64,000 nt of DNA from Crossaster papposus (taxonomy: Eukaryota; Echinodermata; Asteroidea; Velatida; Solasteridae): assembly GCA_037893245.1 (NCBI GenBank), contig JBAIAA010000868.1:279528-343527 (forward strand). Direction: 5' to 3'. A program made the translations under genes and the position numbers. The notes under the pieces are model-generated. The model did not search any database, was not told where the DNA came from, and saw only the letters and a list, made by a program, of their open reading frames with translations. Positions within the stretch are counted from its first letter, which is position 1; every line of letters begins with the position of its first letter. Below are positions 23,830 through 35,309 of the stretch, piece after piece.

Positions 23830-25030
23830 GATTATCGGATTTTTATTCGTATGGGGGTATGAGAAATTTAAGCGCTCTGCCAAAAAAATCTCATTAAAAA
23901 ACATTAGATTAATTAACGAATAACAATAGGGAGCATGCAGTCTTAACACAGCCAGCTTTTTAACACTTTCTTGATTATGTAGGGCCTATAACCAAGAAGA
24001 ACTAAATTGAACCGCACAAGAGAAATTATATTTATATTTTAAATGTAAAACACATTTATTACAAAAAGAACATACAAAAACATGAAAGTGCATCTATCGT
24101 TGGTCCACATGAAAAAAATGACACCATTTAAACCCAATTCCGAATTATTTTCAAACTGTGGACAGCTGCAAAAAAAGTAGGGTTACAAATGATGTAACTT
24201 TGGAACCAATTAGAATTTGAATTATTTTTGTCCAATTTGAATTACAATGTTTGTCATTTCATAATTATTTATTATTTATTTATTTATTTATACAAAAATC
24301 CTTAAACTGGATAAAAAGATCAGCTGTTTTACACCAGTGTCCTGTGTATACAAATGTTATAAAAAGTAGGACAATTTAATATCAATTAAACTGTATTAAT
24401 AATAGTTTGACAATACGGCTGTCTATTTTTCGTGTCCACAAAGCAGAACACGCATTTGTTACCTTTCTAGTTCCAGCGCTTATTGCAAGTCTGTTTCCTT
24501 AATCTACTGTTACAATGGCGGCGCTACGTGTTGTTTGCTTGCCCCCCACCCCCCCCCCCCCCCCCCCCCTCCCCAGTTTTCCCTAACCTTAAGATTCAAA
24601 CCAAGTTGAAGTATGGTTGTGAGATAGAAAGTGAATCGTTGGTTCTCTGTGAACACATTTTTGGCCAATGAAAGCATTTCGAACATTAGTACCCTTCTTA
24701 TTCCTCCATGGGTAGACACATCAAACACGCCGCACATGCATTTTACAGCCATAGATTATGTTCAGCTAACGTCTGTATAATTATACAGCTGGCCAACGTC
24801 TTTGTGCATTGTGCAGCCAACCTCAGTCTTTGTTCATTATATTTGTTGATTACAATGTATACATTTGTGTATACATGCAATTTGATACATTTCTCATTCA
24901 GAAAACAGGCACGTGATGCGGGTTGCGCGCATGTACATGTACCTGTACATGTATGTGTTATAGCGCCCTCTCGCGTACCTCGTGCGTTTTCCGCGTTTAT
25001 TCGCTGCATTAAAATTGTTCCTCTCGTTCA
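23830..25030. other. No gene; LINE-like tail at 24255-24340 and poly-C at 24542-24570
   Basis: ATTTATTTATTTATTTATAC near 24270 followed by a GATCAGCTG-containing stretch resembles, on the minus strand, the 3' end of the CR1-like LINE at 14155 (GATCAGCTTC next to a TTTA tail). A C homopolymer-rich run follows a GCGGCG patch at 24519. An ACATGTACATGTACCTGTAC dyad run lies at 24929-24955. Confidence 0.4.
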
Positions 25031-25036
25031 TATTGG

Positions 25037-25203
25037 CCGAGTTCGGGCGGTCTGTTCTCGACACGCGTAACTTGTTCTTGCAAAACCCTGATGGATAGGT
25101 GGTGTGTGTTCTTGTTCCGAGTGCAATGTTTACGGGTCGCGTTCCCGCCGTTCGAGCGCGAGAACAGAGTTCGCGTGTCAAGAACAGACCGCCCGAACTC
25201 TGC
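25037..25203. mobile_element. MITE with ~40 bp terminal inverted repeats
   Basis: GAGTTCGGGCGGTCTGTTCT followed by (C/T)GACACGCG at the left is repeated inverted at the right (CGCGTGTCAAGAACAGACCG then CCCGAACTC). The whole element is about 165 bp, with an imperfect stem and no ORF. A target duplication was not found. Confidence 0.7.
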
Positions 25204-25610
25204 CTATAAGTCTTGTGTTTAGCCGTGAGTACCCATTAACTACCATAGTGGCAGCGTCGGTAACGTTCTAGTCCAAGCATTTTCAGCTAAAAAACTCAGG
25301 CGAAAGTGGCCAGGAAATGCCTTATATTGCACCACAGAGCATTTAAAATCAAACATTTCCCGGGCCCTTATCAAAGCGGGCCACGGACCCCACGCCGTTT
25401 GAATAAAATTCAATTTTTCGTAACAATTACAGAATATTTAGCGCAATCATTTTGCTGGATGCCTACAATAATTTTATATTCAAAAAGTAAGACAATTCTT
25501 AATAATTTGGTAGTAATTTTGTGTCGATGTCTGCAAACTCGATATGTACATGTACATTGTGCTAGGAACGTGTACGTGTACGTGTGTTGCAAGCGCTATA
25601 GTTCGTGAAT

Positions 25611-25790
25611 TGCCATTACGACCGAGGATTCCCTATTGTGTTTTCCTTTATTCCTTTACTGAAACCTAACCCCATTGCTTTGCGCTTATCTTGCCGATCG
25701 AGGACAAAGAAACCGTCCTTCGAGGATCTTTTGTTCCCATGGTTTTCTTTTGTTTTTCGATCCTCGATCGCAAAAGGAAACAAGCACGCG
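25611..25790 (+). repeat. Dispersed ~170 bp repeat, copy 2
   Basis: Inverted relative to copy 1 at 8285-8455. It shares GTGTTTTCCTTTATTCCTTT, CCCCATTGCTTTGCGC and CGATCGAGGAC. No tRNA-like promoter boxes were noticed. Confidence 0.6.
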
Positions 25791-25799
25791 TATGGTGGA

Positions 25800-26240
25800 A
25801 TTTTCCTCATTCGTGGATTGTCAACAGAGGGCGTTGTTTTTCACTCTCAGTCGTTGTTTTCCGATGAACAGGACGGCACAAAATGATCAATTTTCAGACT
25901 CAAGGTGATCTTTTGCGCTATTTTCTCTCTATCAGTTTTTGCAGAAAGAATGGCCAAAAACCCTGGCTCATTGTGGCCTATTGAAAGGACTAACATTTTG
26001 GTTTTGTTTATTTTTTACTTAAATTAGCAATTAATTTTGTTTGTCTAATCTTATTTAGCCGACCTTTCGCTATAGGTTTCAACATAAATGAATCTATGAT
26101 ACTATGGAATCGAACTGAACGGACGTGTTTTTTGCCTTGCTCCGTGAGAGTCTGAATTTCTTGCCAATATCTACTCCATCTCTTTATTAAACCTCGATTT
26201 TTTCACCGTCACTGCTCTATACCAGCAAACAGACTAAGAT
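25800..26240. other. No gene recognised
   Basis: Likely 5' UTR of the LINE ORF1 fragment that starts at 26248, because it leads directly into that ATG (context CGCCACCATG). No other feature is seen. Confidence 0.35.
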
Positions 26241-26247
26241 CGCCACC

Positions 26248-26636
26248 ATGCCGCCGAAAAAAGATAAAAATAAGGGCTCAAAAGTGTCAACCAATGTCCC
26301 GAGTACTGATCTTTTCGCGCCGAGCCCGTCAGATGACCAATGGCCGACCACAAGATCACGATGCCCCCCATCAGACAATGAGATCTCTTGCCTGCGGCGG
26401 GAAATCAAGAACATGGCAGCTGATCTTCATGGTAAGCTGATCAAGTTATTAATAATCAACGGGATCTACTCACTAGGATGGGAAAGATGGAAGATAATCA
26501 TAAAGAGATGGAGAAATCCATCACATTTACCAACAAATCTGTGGAAGATCTCCAAGCAACAAATATATTATTGGCCGAAGGGGCTTCCAAGATGGCAAAG
26601 CTAGTAAATGGAAGAGGTCCTGACAAAAGTAAATAG
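26248..26636 (+). pseudogene. LINE ORF1 N-terminal coiled-coil fragment
   Basis: The ATG at 26248 (context GCCACCATG) opens MPPKKDKNKGSKVSTN, a basic Ser/Thr-rich start, then a hydrophilic stretch to NMAADLHGKL. A one-base-type frameshift near 26438 switches to a frame reading DQVINNQRDLLTRMGKMED, then NHKEMEKSITFTNKSVEDLQ and ILLAEGASKMAKL, ending at TAG 26634-26636. Heptad-like spacing of L, M and V indicates a coiled coil. A basic N-terminus followed by a coiled coil is the layout of L1/Tx1-like ORF1 proteins before the RRM domain, which is missing here. Probably a truncated retrotransposon copy. Confidence 0.55.
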
Positions 26637-26984
26637 TCGCGTCGTGCCGTCGCATTGTCGCATTTTGACTGAACTAACCAGTGTTTCGCCAGTAAGTTGC
26701 GCACAAGACCTCATAGCGGGAGGCGAATGTGGGCTCATATTTTACCGCAACGGACGCAGCTAACGTGTGCCACGGCGGTGCCAACTTAATGAAGAATAGA
26801 GGGTATTTTACACCAGCTTGATCTGGAGCATCTCATTGAGACATTGAGAACGGGGTAGGTATGTTACTAGTTTACTGTTTTCGTGTCGTTGAGGTGCACC
26901 TAGGCTGTCTTTGTTTAAAGAACATCAGTCAGAATGAGTAACTGTCAAACATGTTGAGACTAAGTTAAGTCCGCTTAAATCAGG

Positions 26985-27813
26985 AAGACATCAACAACCT
27001 TAAGAGTACACATTGGATGGAGGCACAAGGCTAAATTTTAAAAAAGCCACAAGAAATTCATCGCTGGTAAAGGCGGTGGAGGGTATGATATTGACTTGCC
27101 GCGAGATGCAGGAATCACTGATTTGAAGAAGGCAGTCATCAACCTCTATTTCCCTCAAGGGAGAAATGAAGTTCAAAACCTCAACATTGCAGACTTACAG
27201 TCGTACCTCTAGACATCCAGTGGACATTTGTTGCAGCCCAGTCTAAACTCAGGAGACCCTTTCACCATGGAAAGTTATTGTGAAGAAGTTAATACTCACC
27301 CAGTCAGGATCTTCTACCACAGAAGGTAAGTATATGCACAGTTCAACTTCAGTTGAAGCATATTAACCTCACTATAAGTTTCATTGCTTAGTTATTTTAA
27401 TCATTTGCTCATTGGGTTCAGTTATTTTGCTAAACATTGTGAAGTGTTGTGTTGAAGTGAGGACCATAATGGCATTCGTTATAGAAAAGGGCAGAAATGA
27501 ATTACGATTTGCTGTTTTAAAAATGTATTTTAAAAAGTGTGAAATTTCTGGTTCCAACATAACATGCCAATAACTCTATGACTGTTTTATCCCAAATCTA
27601 TACCGGATTGAATAATGTCAGGTTTCATACGTTATCTTACAAAATTATGATTTTACAAAGTGCGTGACATATTATTTGTTGGCCAGAACATGTTTTGAAA
27701 AGTTCAGTATTTTCCAATTAAATCTTAATGTTTCCTGCTCCCTTTTAATTTGTATTTGATTGCAGAATGACTCGGACATAGATGAGGATGACAGCCTTCC
27801 AGATGTTTTTTAA
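26985..27813 (+). pseudogene. Spliced gene fragment with GGGxYDIDLPRDA motif
   Basis: A frame around 27005-27328 encodes an IGWRHK-like stretch, then GKGGGGYDIDLPRDAGITDL, KKAVINLYFPQGRNEV and, after one in-frame TAG at about 27211, SGDPFTMESYCEEVNTHPVR. It ends at a good splice donor (AAG|GTAAGT, about 27328). A pyrimidine-rich tract ending in TGATTGCAG (about 27764) precedes an acidic tail NDSDIDEDDSLPDVF with a stop at 27811. The phases of donor and acceptor do not fit cleanly, and there is a premature stop, so this is probably a pseudogene. IGWxHK and GGG-x-x-x-[IV]-x-x-x-x are reminiscent of N-terminal regions in gene models common in invertebrate genomes; the function is unknown to me. 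Confidence 0.4.
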
Positions 27814-27829
27814 AGTGGAAATAACACCA

Positions 27830-28980
27830 ATAGCAGCAGCAGCATCCGTAGGCCGTATGATGTGACTGAAAAGATGCCTAGAAAATGAGTTTCGTTTCGA
27901 CCCCACGGGTCTACTTTTTGAAGGCATATATAGTTTCTAGTAGCTATTTATAATAATATGCTAAAAGTTCTCCAAAAAATATCGTCAAACTTGAGTTATT
28001 CACTTGAGTTTTTCTCGCCTAGTTTTCATTAAATTGTTGCCCCAAAGCCACTTCGCCCCATACTTGTTCCCACTTAATGTACATGACTCAAACCAACTTT
28101 CCCCATATAACATGTACCTCACAGGACAACGTTTTGTTTGTGACAATAGCTTTTTACCCCTGTCTACGTATAATGCCTTTGGCTTGATGCATGGAGAAAT
28201 TATTTCTCCATGCTTGATGGGTGCCCAGAATTTTTGGATGTTCGGGGGGGGGGGGGGGGGTTCAGCTGTTCTGTGTAAGGCGAGCTTGTAATGAAATACA
28301 TAATAATAAAAAAAAAATCAAAAATAAGATCCACACTAAATCTATTGTTCGTCATTATATTCTTGTCAGCACTACACATTCTTCTGTGCTCACTTATGGA
28401 ACATAACATTGCAAAGTGACATTAAAATAAATAGAATCACATGACAATTGAGGATTAACAAATAAATGTTCACAATTTGTGGCCCTGTACCCATGTGTTG
28501 GTTGCTGTGGTCCACGAGTGATAGTGCCTGACCCACCCAACAGTTTCATTTTACACTGAATCTGTGAACTTACTGGGCATACTGAATTGTCTCTAAACAA
28601 TTATTGTGATTAAAGTCAATGTTGCAATAACATTTGAAATGACAGAAAGAGTGAATTGTATGCACAATTTGAATAAGTTTGTGTGAATTCCCATTTTTAG
28701 TACAATTAGTCAATATTTTCTCAAAAAGGGATATATTCATACTCCATAATGGATGTGTAGTTCCAATAAGTTTAAACTGGGTTACACTTTTCAATTAGAA
28801 AGAGCGTTGAAAATAAATTCAGTTAACTAAATGAAAATAAATAAAAGTGTCAACAAGAAATGGTCCTGACGTGTCTTAAATATCGTCAACCAGTTCATTC
28901 ATAACCAGTTCGAGCATAATTCTCTCAACTTTTCTATTAAAATTAAGTAAGAATTATAACAAATAAAACAATCACTGGAG
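27830..28980. other. No gene; hairpin and poly-G run
   Basis: GCATGGAGAAAT and ATTTCTCCATGC form a perfect 12 bp stem with one central base at 28189-28213. A run of about 19 G lies at about 28244-28262. The rest is AT-rich without recognisable content. Confidence 0.5.
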
Positions 28981-29002
28981 TTAGAACATTAATGTTACAA
29001 TT

Positions 29003-29160
29003 TTAACAACCCATGCGATATTTGGCAGATGATGTACATGGCTGGTAGGACGTGCTTCGAACTTTTGGTACACTGGCACTGGATCTGAGTAAATGCTTCT
29101 TTGGAGATCTGCCACCATCACTGCTTGTTTCTTGATTAGCAACTGCATATAAGGTTGAAT
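29003..29160 (-). CDS. Candidate 3'-terminal exon
   Basis: On the minus strand a textbook acceptor (CCCCTCTTGTTTCTCTCCAG, AG at 29162-29161) leads into a frame encoding STLYAVANQETSSDGGRSPK, then a Ser/Arg-rich tail KHLLRSSASVPKVRSTSYQP and a stop at about 29003. The long pyrimidine tract and immediate polar coding sequence look like a real last exon, but no domain is recognised. Upstream exons may lie beyond 29.5 kb, where a minus-strand frame runs through CpG-richer DNA at 29578-29913. Confidence 0.3.
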
Positions 29161-29169
29161 CTGGAGAGA

Positions 29170-31140
29170 AACAAGAGGGGAAATATACAATCAATAATGG
29201 ATTTTGGAACGTTACGAGAAAAAAATGAAAAAAAAAGGTCAATATAGCCCCACTTTGGTCATCATTTGTGCAGTTTGGCAATGGTGATGAAGCTGGACTG
29301 AAGCATATAAGCAGGAGTTATTCTATCCCCCCCTTCCTGTCTGGGCTGTCAAAATCGGGGTAGATCTGGTAACTAGAACCTCGGAAGCAGATTTTCCAGG
29401 GCCAAGGTAAGAGAAATGGTCAATTTTAGTTTGTCTATTCAACATACAATTTTAAGGTACAAAAATCTCCAAATTCAATATAGACACAATCTGTGCAGCT
29501 GGGGAAGCAGATTAATTCGTTCATTTTGACCTATACTATATATATATAGCCTATGTGTACATGACCTACCTGCATCTTTACTGTTTCGGCCTGTCTGACA
29601 TTGAGTAAAACTCAACCTCTTGGTTCCTTGCCAATAATACATATTCTAGGCGGCAATATATTACGGGACCCGATGGTGACAGCGAAACCGATCTAAGACT
29701 GAGTTTTGGGAGGCAAATGTGCTCTCTCCGACAGTGTCTCTGCACGTTTACGCTTCTCCGCTGCCATGCATATTGCATATTGTCTGGGATCAATAATCCA
29801 GCGGTAACAGGCAACGATTCCTTCTTATTCCTCCATGCGTAAACCCGATGTAGTGTCACGACTGTTTGGCTGGTTTTCACGACCATGCCTCGTACGACAG
29901 TTGTAGCACACATTTATGATGTAGTAGCAGGTCTAGGCTCACCAACTTCTCTGTCATTTTCACAAAGATTTTCGCGGCCGTAACATATTTTAAAGGAACA
30001 AAGCAACTGGTTTTATCACGGAGTCTTCGACACGCGACGATCGTGACATGGGCGACGCCATGATTGTTTTGATTCGCAATGATACAATGGCATATGACCT
30101 GAGTTGTGATTGGAGAATTCGGATCACGTGGTACCAGAGCGCATGGATTTAAACCTAATGTGACGCGCTATAGCGTAATACGACCATACACAAATGCCCC
30201 GTCGCTGTTGATCATTTAGTGCCGATTTTGGTCGATATTTACTCAAATTCGACAGGCGTTTTTGTGGAGAACTGTTTTTAATCATAATCTCCAGACAAAA
30301 CTATGTCCAAAACCAAAGAGTTATCTTAGACCAACGGGATGAAAAGAAAAATGTGTACACCGTACGGCCTACCACAGGAGGAACAACATCAGCAGCAACA
30401 GAAGAAATGACAGCCACAACAGCAATAGAAGCAACACCAATAATAACATCAAGGAAATACTACCACCATTGTTGTACAGAGACGTCGGATCCTGAACTCG
30501 ACAATGCGGGCGGTTAATTCCAGCAGCTTCAGTTTTTCCTCTCAAATAATTGGCCTGCGTTTGAATAAAGAGCTTATGTGCATTTATTTCCAATTCATAT
30601 TATTTGTTTCGTTTAACTGGTTGGAACCTTGTCAACTGTGTATTAATCAATGGTCTAGATAGTGTTGTAGTTGAGAATACACATTCACTATCCCTAGACC
30701 TCCTAATAAAATCAATGCAACCAAACCGAGGCTGAAAGGAAAAATAGTCTGTGACCTTCATTACATAATTGGAATCACTATTCATAGTTGTTAATGCATA
30801 TACATGTGTATTTATGTATGGTGCAAGGTAACTGGGTGACCTATTGGTATTGGCTAATAAAAAGTGGACACTCCACCATGATACCCTTTTACCTTACCCA
30901 ATCTGACGCCAAATATTTCAGATTTGTTATTTTGTTATATTACAATGGATAGAATGAGATTCTAATGGAGACAGGATGGGATTGATATTGGTTGTGGTGA
31001 TGGTGGAGGTGATGGTGTGTGGCCTCCCCTCCCGCCTTTAGCAGTGAGACATGGCGGCTTTGCAGTTTAAGTTAAACGGTAAAACCTCTAGAAATATTGG
31101 TAATCGCCAGATCATGAAAGTAATTTTCTTCTTTTGTCGT
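29170..31140. other. No firm gene; CpG-richer patch and trinucleotide-like tract
   Basis: The segment at about 29880-30200 contains more CpG (GGCGACGCCATG, GATCGTCGCGTG) than the surroundings and could be a promoter. A degenerate AACAGCAGC-type tract lies at 30375-30470. At 31051 an ATGGCGGCTTTGCAG start could begin a tiny plus-strand first exon with a donor-like GGTAAAAC at 31078, but nothing follows it. Confidence 0.3.
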
Positions 31141-31142
31141 CA

Positions 31143-31505
31143 TGCAATCCACAAGGGAAACTGACTAGGTACATTTTTAATACATTTTCAAAGTGGGCAA
31201 AGAAAATGGCAGGCGCGGGATTCGAACCTGCAAACCCTAGGAATATCGTACCCGCGCTCTACCAACTGAGATATCTTGCCTTATAATGTGGGCGGTCTCC
31301 CAAATTGTCAGTATCTTTGTTCGGGTGGGCGCTAGTCAGAAATCATAAACCAGGAATGGCGTGTAGCCAGGGATCACAACCGATTTTACGATACAACCTG
31401 GGAAGCGACATTTTGGGGATCACTCAATGAGGATACGACTTTTTAACAATCCACGAGGGAAACTGACTAGGTAAATTTGAAATAGGCCTACATTTTCTTT
31501 GTTCA
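31143..31505 (-). mobile_element. tRNA-like sequence between direct repeats (SINE or duplication)
   Basis: On the minus strand, 31283-31206 has an A-box-like TATCTCAGTTGGTAGAGC and a perfect B-box GGTTCGAATCC at tRNA-like spacing. The anticodon stem does not pair well and the acceptor stem is imperfect, so a functional tRNA is unlikely. Copies of a ~30 bp sequence, CAATCCAC(A/G)AGGGAAACTG followed by ACTAGGTA, lie on both sides (31148 and 31448). They are either a long target duplication or a local tandem duplication. Confidence 0.45.
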
Positions 31506-31509
31506 CTTT

Positions 31510-32225
31510 GGCCACAATAGATTATCATGATGAAGCTTCATCAAAATATGAGATCACCTTATCAACCTATAATTACAATAATAAATTAGTACAATAATTG
31601 TGGGTATCTGCAAGCCAAACAAGTTTTTGGTTAGAAAACTATCAGTAAGTGCTCGTTACATGGCTGCTTGTTTTCGCTAAGAAAGGTCAAAACAGTTATA
31701 TTTATAGAGAGCGGCAATTCATTTGAACCATGTATGTCACAACCCCATTAAAATCATGTACTTGATCTGTTCTGAAAACATGTATCTTATTTATGTCAAA
31801 ACTAACTGTTAATTCCTGCACGATTTCTTTAGGAAAACAAATAGCCACAGTCATCAATAATTATAGATAAAAATGTATTTACACACCCTATCGAAATCGT
31901 TATAGACCTCAGTATAATGATATGACGGTACAGTATGTTTATCAAGTTGCATGAAACAATTTTGGGTGGAGGGGTCATTCCAGACTACACATTCAATTCA
32001 TATATGACTCTGCAAAATGAGAAGAAAGAAATTCCCAAATTTTATTATTTTACTCAAACTACACTATATAGCTAGCTGTGTCACTCATTTGCAAGTCATT
32101 GAATGAAGACGACTTATGTATTAACGACAAATTCTCAAAATTGATCCCGTATATGCAACACAAACACAATGATCTTATCAATACCGCAGTAGTCTATTTG
32201 AAAAAGAAACAAGGAAAAGCCTCCC
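31510..32225. other. No gene recognised
   Basis: AT-rich sequence downstream of the last recognised exon of the minus-strand integrase-domain gene. It may hold its 3' UTR; no polyadenylation signal could be assigned with confidence. Confidence 0.3.
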
Positions 32226-32229
32226 AAAA

Positions 32230-35200
32230 TACATGCCGTACAGCTGTAGAAGGAAATACATGATATCTGGCTTGCCAGGCAATGCCGAGACATGACAAAA
32301 TGTTCTTGTTCTGTGTTGGTTCCATTCAATTTTGACATCGTCAAGTTCAGCGGGAATCATTGATGTGAAGCAAAACTTTAGGCATTCTCTGCAAGTCAGA
32401 TATTCCAATCAGCCTTTTACTAAGTATGGTGGACACAATAGGAGGGCGCTATTTGATTTGGGTAAACTCTGTGTAGTATTTACTCAATTTCACACTTAAT
32501 TGAGAGCTTGTTAATGTTTCTAATAAGAAATAAATAAAACGTTTATGAGGTTCATGATTTTTAAATGTTTGGAGTCTTTCTTGACCACTTACATTTGCAA
32601 AGGCGATGTACAATCCAGCACACCCTCACTCACCAACTGATGTAATCTGTCGACCCAAGTTCGACATCATGTTGAAGAGAGTTCTCCAGAAGCGTTCTAT
32701 TCGCTGTAAATTATTTTTCAAAAGAGGTCAAATGAGCAAGAAAAATCTCTTATCAGTTACATTGGCTATTGCATCACTTTGATTTGTCCCTTGGACATAA
32801 ATCACTGCATGTTATTATGCAGACAAGTAGGGTAGGTGCAGGTAATATGGGCCCATTAAGCTCATTTGCATAATTTGCATAAAGATAGATAAAATCATTC
32901 TAAAGAAACATTGGTTATTGGAATCAGTAACAACTACCCTTCCTTTTGATGATATAATTTAAACCATGTTGTATCCATTTATGACAGTTACATTCAAATT
33001 ATGACGTCATCACCAAAAGTCCCATATTACCTGCAGTGCAGGTAATATGGGACGTATGGTGATTTGTATATGATAATATAATTTTCAAATGCAATTTCAT
33101 TCCGCTCTATCACTTCTATCGCGTCCCATATTACCTGCACCTTGTTGCGCTCCCGGAGCTCCCATTAAATGCATAATAAATCCTAAAACAATTATACACA
33201 GGACCCCACACCTTCAATACAATCAAAACACTTCATAAGCATCCTAAATATGTCAAGAATTTAGCTCACCCTCTGGTCAGTTTTTAATATCAGTACATTC
33301 CATGAAATATCTATTTTTAGATCAGAGCAAAAAAATACTGTCAACTTAACATACATTGTCAAATTTTGATTATTTCTTCACCGAGATCTCCGTTTCCGAA
33401 CAAATCAGCCATGTTGGCAGCGATGGCAATGAGTTATCGCAACTATTGAGAGCGCTATTTCTTGTTTCTACTCTGAAGCTTTATAGTTAAATAGGCGCCG
33501 AATTTAATTCATGCGTCCCATATTACCTGCAGTCCCATTGACTAAAAGTTGACAATTTACCTTCACATTCAAGGGTTTGCTCAATTTCAATTAAACATTG
33601 CATTTGTATGTGTTTGCACCCATAAATGCATTACCATTTATACTGGTCAACAGTGGAAGTCTTCTAAACCACATAGACTTCAATTTCTATGTTTAACAAT
33701 AAAATCAATCAACAAAATAATCGAAGTAACTGCATATAAACAAATTTAGGTGCAACTAAAGTTCAGCTACAATAAGGTGCAGCACTTTTGTTTGCTTGCT
33801 TGCTCTTTTTCTCACAATGGGCCAAATACACTATTAATTAACGAAAACAAAAACCAAACCTGATAACCACTTTTAACCAATTAAAGGTTAAAATAATTTA
33901 TCACCTCGAGACAGCTTAATTATTGGGTTTTCGTAAAGTACGAAGACATGATTAGTGCTGGTGCTATCATTGGGTTTGATGTTATTTTGGTAAATAACTC
34001 AAACATGATAGAAATACGTTGTAATTTCGTTATCGGAAGCAAACTGATTTCTATTGTAATATACTATTGTAATATACTGTTGGTTTGAAATAATAATATG
34101 TTTTGAGATCAACCTCTGGCAATAAACTGCTCCGGCCTTTCGATACATAAAGAAAATAAACTCTTTGGGCCAATGCCTGAATATTTTGTCATGTGTCCTG
34201 TCGCATGGGGTGATGATGAGGGGAAGTGCTCTTAATCACACAAGGCTTTTTGTTCTGCTGGGCATACTCCGAATGAAATGCTGTTTGAATATTCGCAATC
34301 ATTACGTTTTCTGTACCCCTATCCATTTGGATACAGAGTGGCACTCCTGGTTGGGAAATGAGATCATAATATGAAATGTATTTTAACCCTAACACTGCTG
34401 ATTCCATGAATATCATAACGAATTTCCATAGGGGGTAGGGGTAAGTGGCTGTTCATCAGACACATTTCTACACCACAAAAATTATACCTTCTATCTCTGT
34501 TACATATTCCATGAAGTATGAAGTATGAAGTCACAACTTGTGGGTCCCTGTTTGTAGATACTACTCTAAGCCACATAATTCTACGGGAGAAGCTGAAGAG
34601 CAAGATAAAGTTGATGAAACAAAATGAAACTGTATTTTTCTCTTCAGAATAATGGTAATGCAATTCATCAAAACACAAACAAGGATTTCACTTGCAGCAC
34701 AACTACCGGTATTTATTTTTTCCTTCGTACAAAATCCAACAAAACCACAGAGTAGAAAAAAGAAAGAAAAAAAAGTAAAGAAAAAAACCCCGAAGGATTC
34801 GAACCCACCACCTTTGGACAAGGAGGCTGGTACATTATCTATCAGAGTACCGCATATCGTTGTCTGAAAACATTCAAATCACTTCATAGGCTTTTAAGTG
34901 GCAGGCTCCACTGCCTTGTAATTCAGACTAAACAATATATATATCAAAGTATTATCTCATTGATAACAATCTGCATATTTGGGACCATGTTTAAGGAAAG
35001 TAATGGAGCACAAGTCAAGTTCCTAGCTGTGGCCATTGGTAACAAAACTTATTCATCGAAATATATTTTATAACGGATGTTTCAAAGATTCCTGCCCTGG
35101 TTTTTGGACCGATAAAAGGTCATAATATAATTTGACCCAGCTCTCAGACAATCAGACACAATGCAGTGATACCAGTTCTCACCACTGTTCAAGTTAATCA

Positions 35201-35300
35201 ATTTGCAAAGCAAAATCTTACCTCTAAATTAAGTGTCCTGTCATCAGGCATGTTTCTGCGTAGATTTAACTTTCGCAGAATGCGATGCAAGGTTCTTAGG
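32230..35300 (-). CDS. Spliced integrase-core-domain gene (partial)
   Basis: Five minus-strand blocks fit one protein in order. (1) Exon 35300-35222, acceptor TTTTTAG, donor GAG|GTAAGA, encodes LRTLHRILRKLNLRRNM, a helix-turn-helix-like segment. (2) Exon starting 34592 after TTGCTCTTCAG: SRRIMWLRVVSTNRDPQVVT, integrase beta strands. (3) About 34385-34190: GVPLCIQMDRGTENVMIANI, containing the second catalytic Asp region (D-x-GTEN). (4) Exon 32703-32634, acceptor TTTACAG, donor TTG|GTGAGT: RIERFWRTLFNMM, carrying the catalytic Glu (RIE). (5) Exon from 32388: CLKFCFTSMIPAELDDVKIE, WNQHRTRT and GKPDIMYFLLQLYG. This matches a metazoan intron-bearing family with a retroviral-type integrase fold. 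The exon with the first catalytic Asp (HIDG-like) was not found and block 3 lacks a clean donor, so the gene may be decayed. Copy 2 of the 710 bp element sits in an intron. Confidence 0.6.
32828..33540 (-). mobile_element. 710 bp element with GCAGGTAATATGGGAC termini, copy 2
   Basis: Inverted, nearly identical copy of 16566-17275 (shared GAATTAAATTCGGCGCCTAT, TGGCAGCGATGGCAATGAGT and so on). It starts with GTAGGGTAGGTGCAGGTAAT and ends in CCCATATTACCTGCAGTCCC. It lies inside an intron of the integrase-domain gene. An internal TATGACGTCATC replaces AACGTCATAA of copy 1. Confidence 0.75.
33541..34160. other. Intronic sequence, nothing recognised
   Basis: AT-rich and lacking recognisable repeats; it lies between exon blocks of the integrase-domain gene. 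Confidence 0.35.
34792..34866 (-). repeat. tRNA-like fragment (SINE head or tRNA relic)
   Basis: The minus strand contains GGTGGGTTCGAATCC, a perfect B box, preceded by CTCTGATAGATAATGTACC, which looks like a worn A-box/D-arm. Stems do not pair well. Lies in an intron of the integrase-domain gene, next to an A-rich purine tract (34757-34790). Confidence 0.35.
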
Positions 35301-35309
35301 CTAAAAATG

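Noticed and set aside
30369-30593. Leu-rich minus-strand ORF
   Set aside because: Arises from a degenerate trinucleotide tract on the plus strand; low complexity.
31206-31283. Functional tRNA gene
   Set aside because: A and B boxes are good but the anticodon stem and part of the acceptor stem do not pair; better explained as a SINE head or tRNA relic.
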